Assembly: GCA_023390875.1 (NCBI GenBank)
Contig: JAEWCA010000444.1
Location: forward strand, 1 to 6,045
Origin: Actinomycetes bacterium
GTDB taxonomy: Bacteria > Actinomycetota > Actinomycetes > Actinomycetales > Cellulomonadaceae
DNA length: 6,045 nt
Direction of reading: 5' to 3'
Every line of letters begins with the position of its first letter. The stretch's first letter is position 1. A program made the translations under genes and the position numbers. Positions 4,866 to 6,045 of the stretch are shown piece after piece. The notes below the pieces were generated by a model. That model did not search any database, was not told where the DNA came from, and saw only the letters and a list, made by a program, of their open reading frames with translations.

Positions 4866-4916
4866 ATGCCGCGCACACCCCGGTGCGCACATGATCGACA
4901 GGACGGACCACAGTGA
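4866..4916 (+). CDS. Possible 16-codon upstream ORF overlapping the pstS start
   Basis: ATG 4866 opens a frame encoding MPRTPRCAHDRQDGPQ that stops at TGA 4914-4916, overlapping the pstS GTG as GTGA. The ATG is 5 bases after the putative -10 and has no Shine-Dalgarno sequence, so it could only be translated as a leaderless start. A 6-bp hairpin (GCGCAC 4871-4876 with GTGCGC 4883-4888) lies inside it. It may be coincidental; coding status is uncertain. Confidence 0.22.
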   Translation: MPRTPRCAHDRQDGPQ

Positions 4917-6025
4917 AGCTCCCCCTCCTCGGCCGCATCGGGTCGGTTGCCCTCGTCGGCACCCTCGCCCTCGCGCTGTCGGCGTGCGGCTCGGACAACG
5001 CGACCGACACCCCGGGCGCCACCGGTTCGGACGCCCCGGTCTCGACCCTGAGCGGCACGCTGAACGGCGGTGGCTCCAGCGCGCAGGAGAAGGCGCAGCA
5101 GGCGTGGGTCGCCGGCTTCCAGACGGCCAACCCGAACGTCACCGTCAACTACACGACCACCGACTCGGGCGCGGGCCGCAAGGGCTTCCTCGACTCGTCC
5201 CTCGACTTCGCGGGCTCGGACAGCGCCCTGAACGACGAGGAGCTCGCCTCGTCGACCGACCGCTGCTTCGGCGGCGCGGGCATCGACCTGCCGGTGTACA
5301 TCAGCCCGATCGCGGTCGCGTTCAACATCGACGGCGTCAAGGAGCTCGACCTCTCGGCCGACGTCGTCGCGAAGATCTTCAACGGCACCATCACGACGTG
5401 GGACGACCCGGCCATCACGGCCCTCAACCCCGACGCGAAGCTGTCCGGCGCGATCACGGTCGTGCACCGCTCGGACGACTCGGGCACCTCGAAGAACTTC
5501 CAGGACTACCTGTCGAAGACGGCCCCGGACGTGTGGACCTACGAGGTCTCCAACACGTGGCCCGTGCAGGTCGGCCAGGGCGCGAACGGCACGTCGGGCG
5601 TCGTCCAGACGATCCAGGCCGCGACGGGCACCATCGGCTACGCGGACGCGTCGGCGGTCGGTGACCTCGGCAAGGTGTCGCTCGGTGTCGGCTCGGAGTT
5701 CGTCGCCCCGACGGCCGACGCCGCCGCGAAGACGGTCGACGTCTCCCCGCGGGACGACGCCCGCGCCGAGGGCGACATCGTCATCAAGGTCGACCGCACG
5801 ACGACCGAGTCGGGCGCGTACCCGGCGATCCTCGTGTCGTACCTGGTGGTCTGCAACACCTACGACAGCCAGGACAAGGTCGACCTGATCCAGGGCTACG
5901 CGACCTACGCGGCGAGCGCCGAGGGCCAGGAGAAGGCCGCGACGGCCGCCGGCTCCGCCGCGATCTCGGACACGCTGCGCAGCGACGTCCAGGCCTCGAT
6001 CGACGCGATCACCGTCAAGAAGTAG
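4913..6025 (+). CDS. pstS: Phosphate ABC transporter substrate-binding lipoprotein PstS
   Basis: 370 aa. The GTG at 4913 follows the purine-rich GGACGGA (4901-4907) by 5 bases and gives a proper lipoprotein signal: basic MKLPLLGR, hydrophobic core, and lipobox LSAC with lipidated Cys25. A Thr/Asp/Gly-rich spacer (26-46) tethers the mature protein to the membrane. Phosphate-binding motifs are intact: GTLNGGGSSAQ (48-58), LDFAGSDSAL (97-106) and HRSDDSGTS (185-193), whose Ser, Thr, Asp and Arg side chains and backbone amides hold phosphate in the PstS family. VYISPIAVAFNIDGV and KIFNGTITTWDDPAI are also typical family signatures. Two cysteines (118 and the one in LVVCNTY near the end) could form a disulphide. 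Length is normal. It captures phosphate outside the membrane and delivers it to PstCAB, expected just past the right edge, since only 20 bp remain after the stop. Control by RegX3 is supported by the PHO boxes. Confidence 0.96.
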   Translation: MKLPLLGRIGSVALVGTLALALSACGSDNATDTPGATGSDAPVSTLSGTLNGGGSSAQEKAQQAWVAGFQTANPNVTVNYTTTDSGAGRKGFLDSSLDFAGSDSALNDEELASSTDRCFGGAGIDLPVYISPIAVAFNIDGVKELDLSADVVAKIFNGTITTWDDPAITALNPDAKLSGAITVVHRSDDSGTSKNFQDYLSKTAPDVWTYEVSNTWPVQVGQGANGTSGVVQTIQAATGTIGYADASAVGDLGKVSLGVGSEFVAPTADAAAKTVDVSPRDDARAEGDIVIKVDRTTTESGAYPAILVSYLVVCNTYDSQDKVDLIQGYATYAASAEGQEKAATAAGSAAISDTLRSDVQASIDAITVKK

Positions 6026-6045
6026 TCGATCGCACCGCCGTCGTC

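Noticed and set aside
1..6045. CRISPR array, insertion sequence, tRNA or rRNA
   Set aside because: No regularly spaced repeats, transposase-like protein, terminal inverted repeats or tRNA-like cloverleaf were seen on either strand.

Overview
The window is high-GC DNA with strongly G/C-ending codons, typical of an actinobacterium. The SenX3/RegX3-type two-component pair, the 11-bp PHO-box repeats and the small DUF-family proteins point to Actinomycetes, possibly a Cellulomonas-like member of the Micrococcales. That placement is inferred from style and protein resemblance, not from a search.

Left part (1-862): the C-terminal 152 codons of a LuxR-type HTH regulator run in from the left edge and end at 460. 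A small hypothetical gene on the minus strand (468-695, longer starts possible) converges on it. A gene-free stretch of about 165 bp (696-862) follows, with a perfect 8-bp inverted repeat and a 6-bp hairpin but no recognisable -10 box.

Middle part (863-2581): four small, tightly packed plus-strand genes, each with a clear Shine-Dalgarno sequence. They encode a four-helix DUF7144-like membrane protein, a DUF6325-like soluble protein, a Gln-rich protein with a C-terminal SHOCT domain, and a DUF1269-like protein with a glycine-rich membrane segment. They look like one operon. Such genes are often associated with envelope or general stress, but no biochemical function is known to me.

Right part (2582-6045): a phosphate-starvation module. 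A PHO box and a -10 element six bases before a GTG lead into a SenX3/PhoR-type histidine kinase, apparently translated from a leaderless mRNA. The RegX3/PhoB-type response regulator overlaps it by ATGA. A strong terminator follows. The next intergenic region holds a perfect 16-bp palindrome, two tandem PHO-box units plus a third in helical phase, and a -10 element, and then leads to the phosphate-binding lipoprotein gene pstS. The likely circuit is that SenX3 senses Pst/PhoU status from the membrane, phosphorylates RegX3 at Asp52, and RegX3~P binds the PHO boxes to activate pstS and its own operon. The pstCAB genes would be expected just beyond the right edge.

Nothing here is clearly a wholly new system. 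The most interesting points are the undescribed four-gene membrane/SHOCT cassette lying where phoU is found next to senX3 in many relatives, and the dense regulatory architecture around senX3 and pstS.
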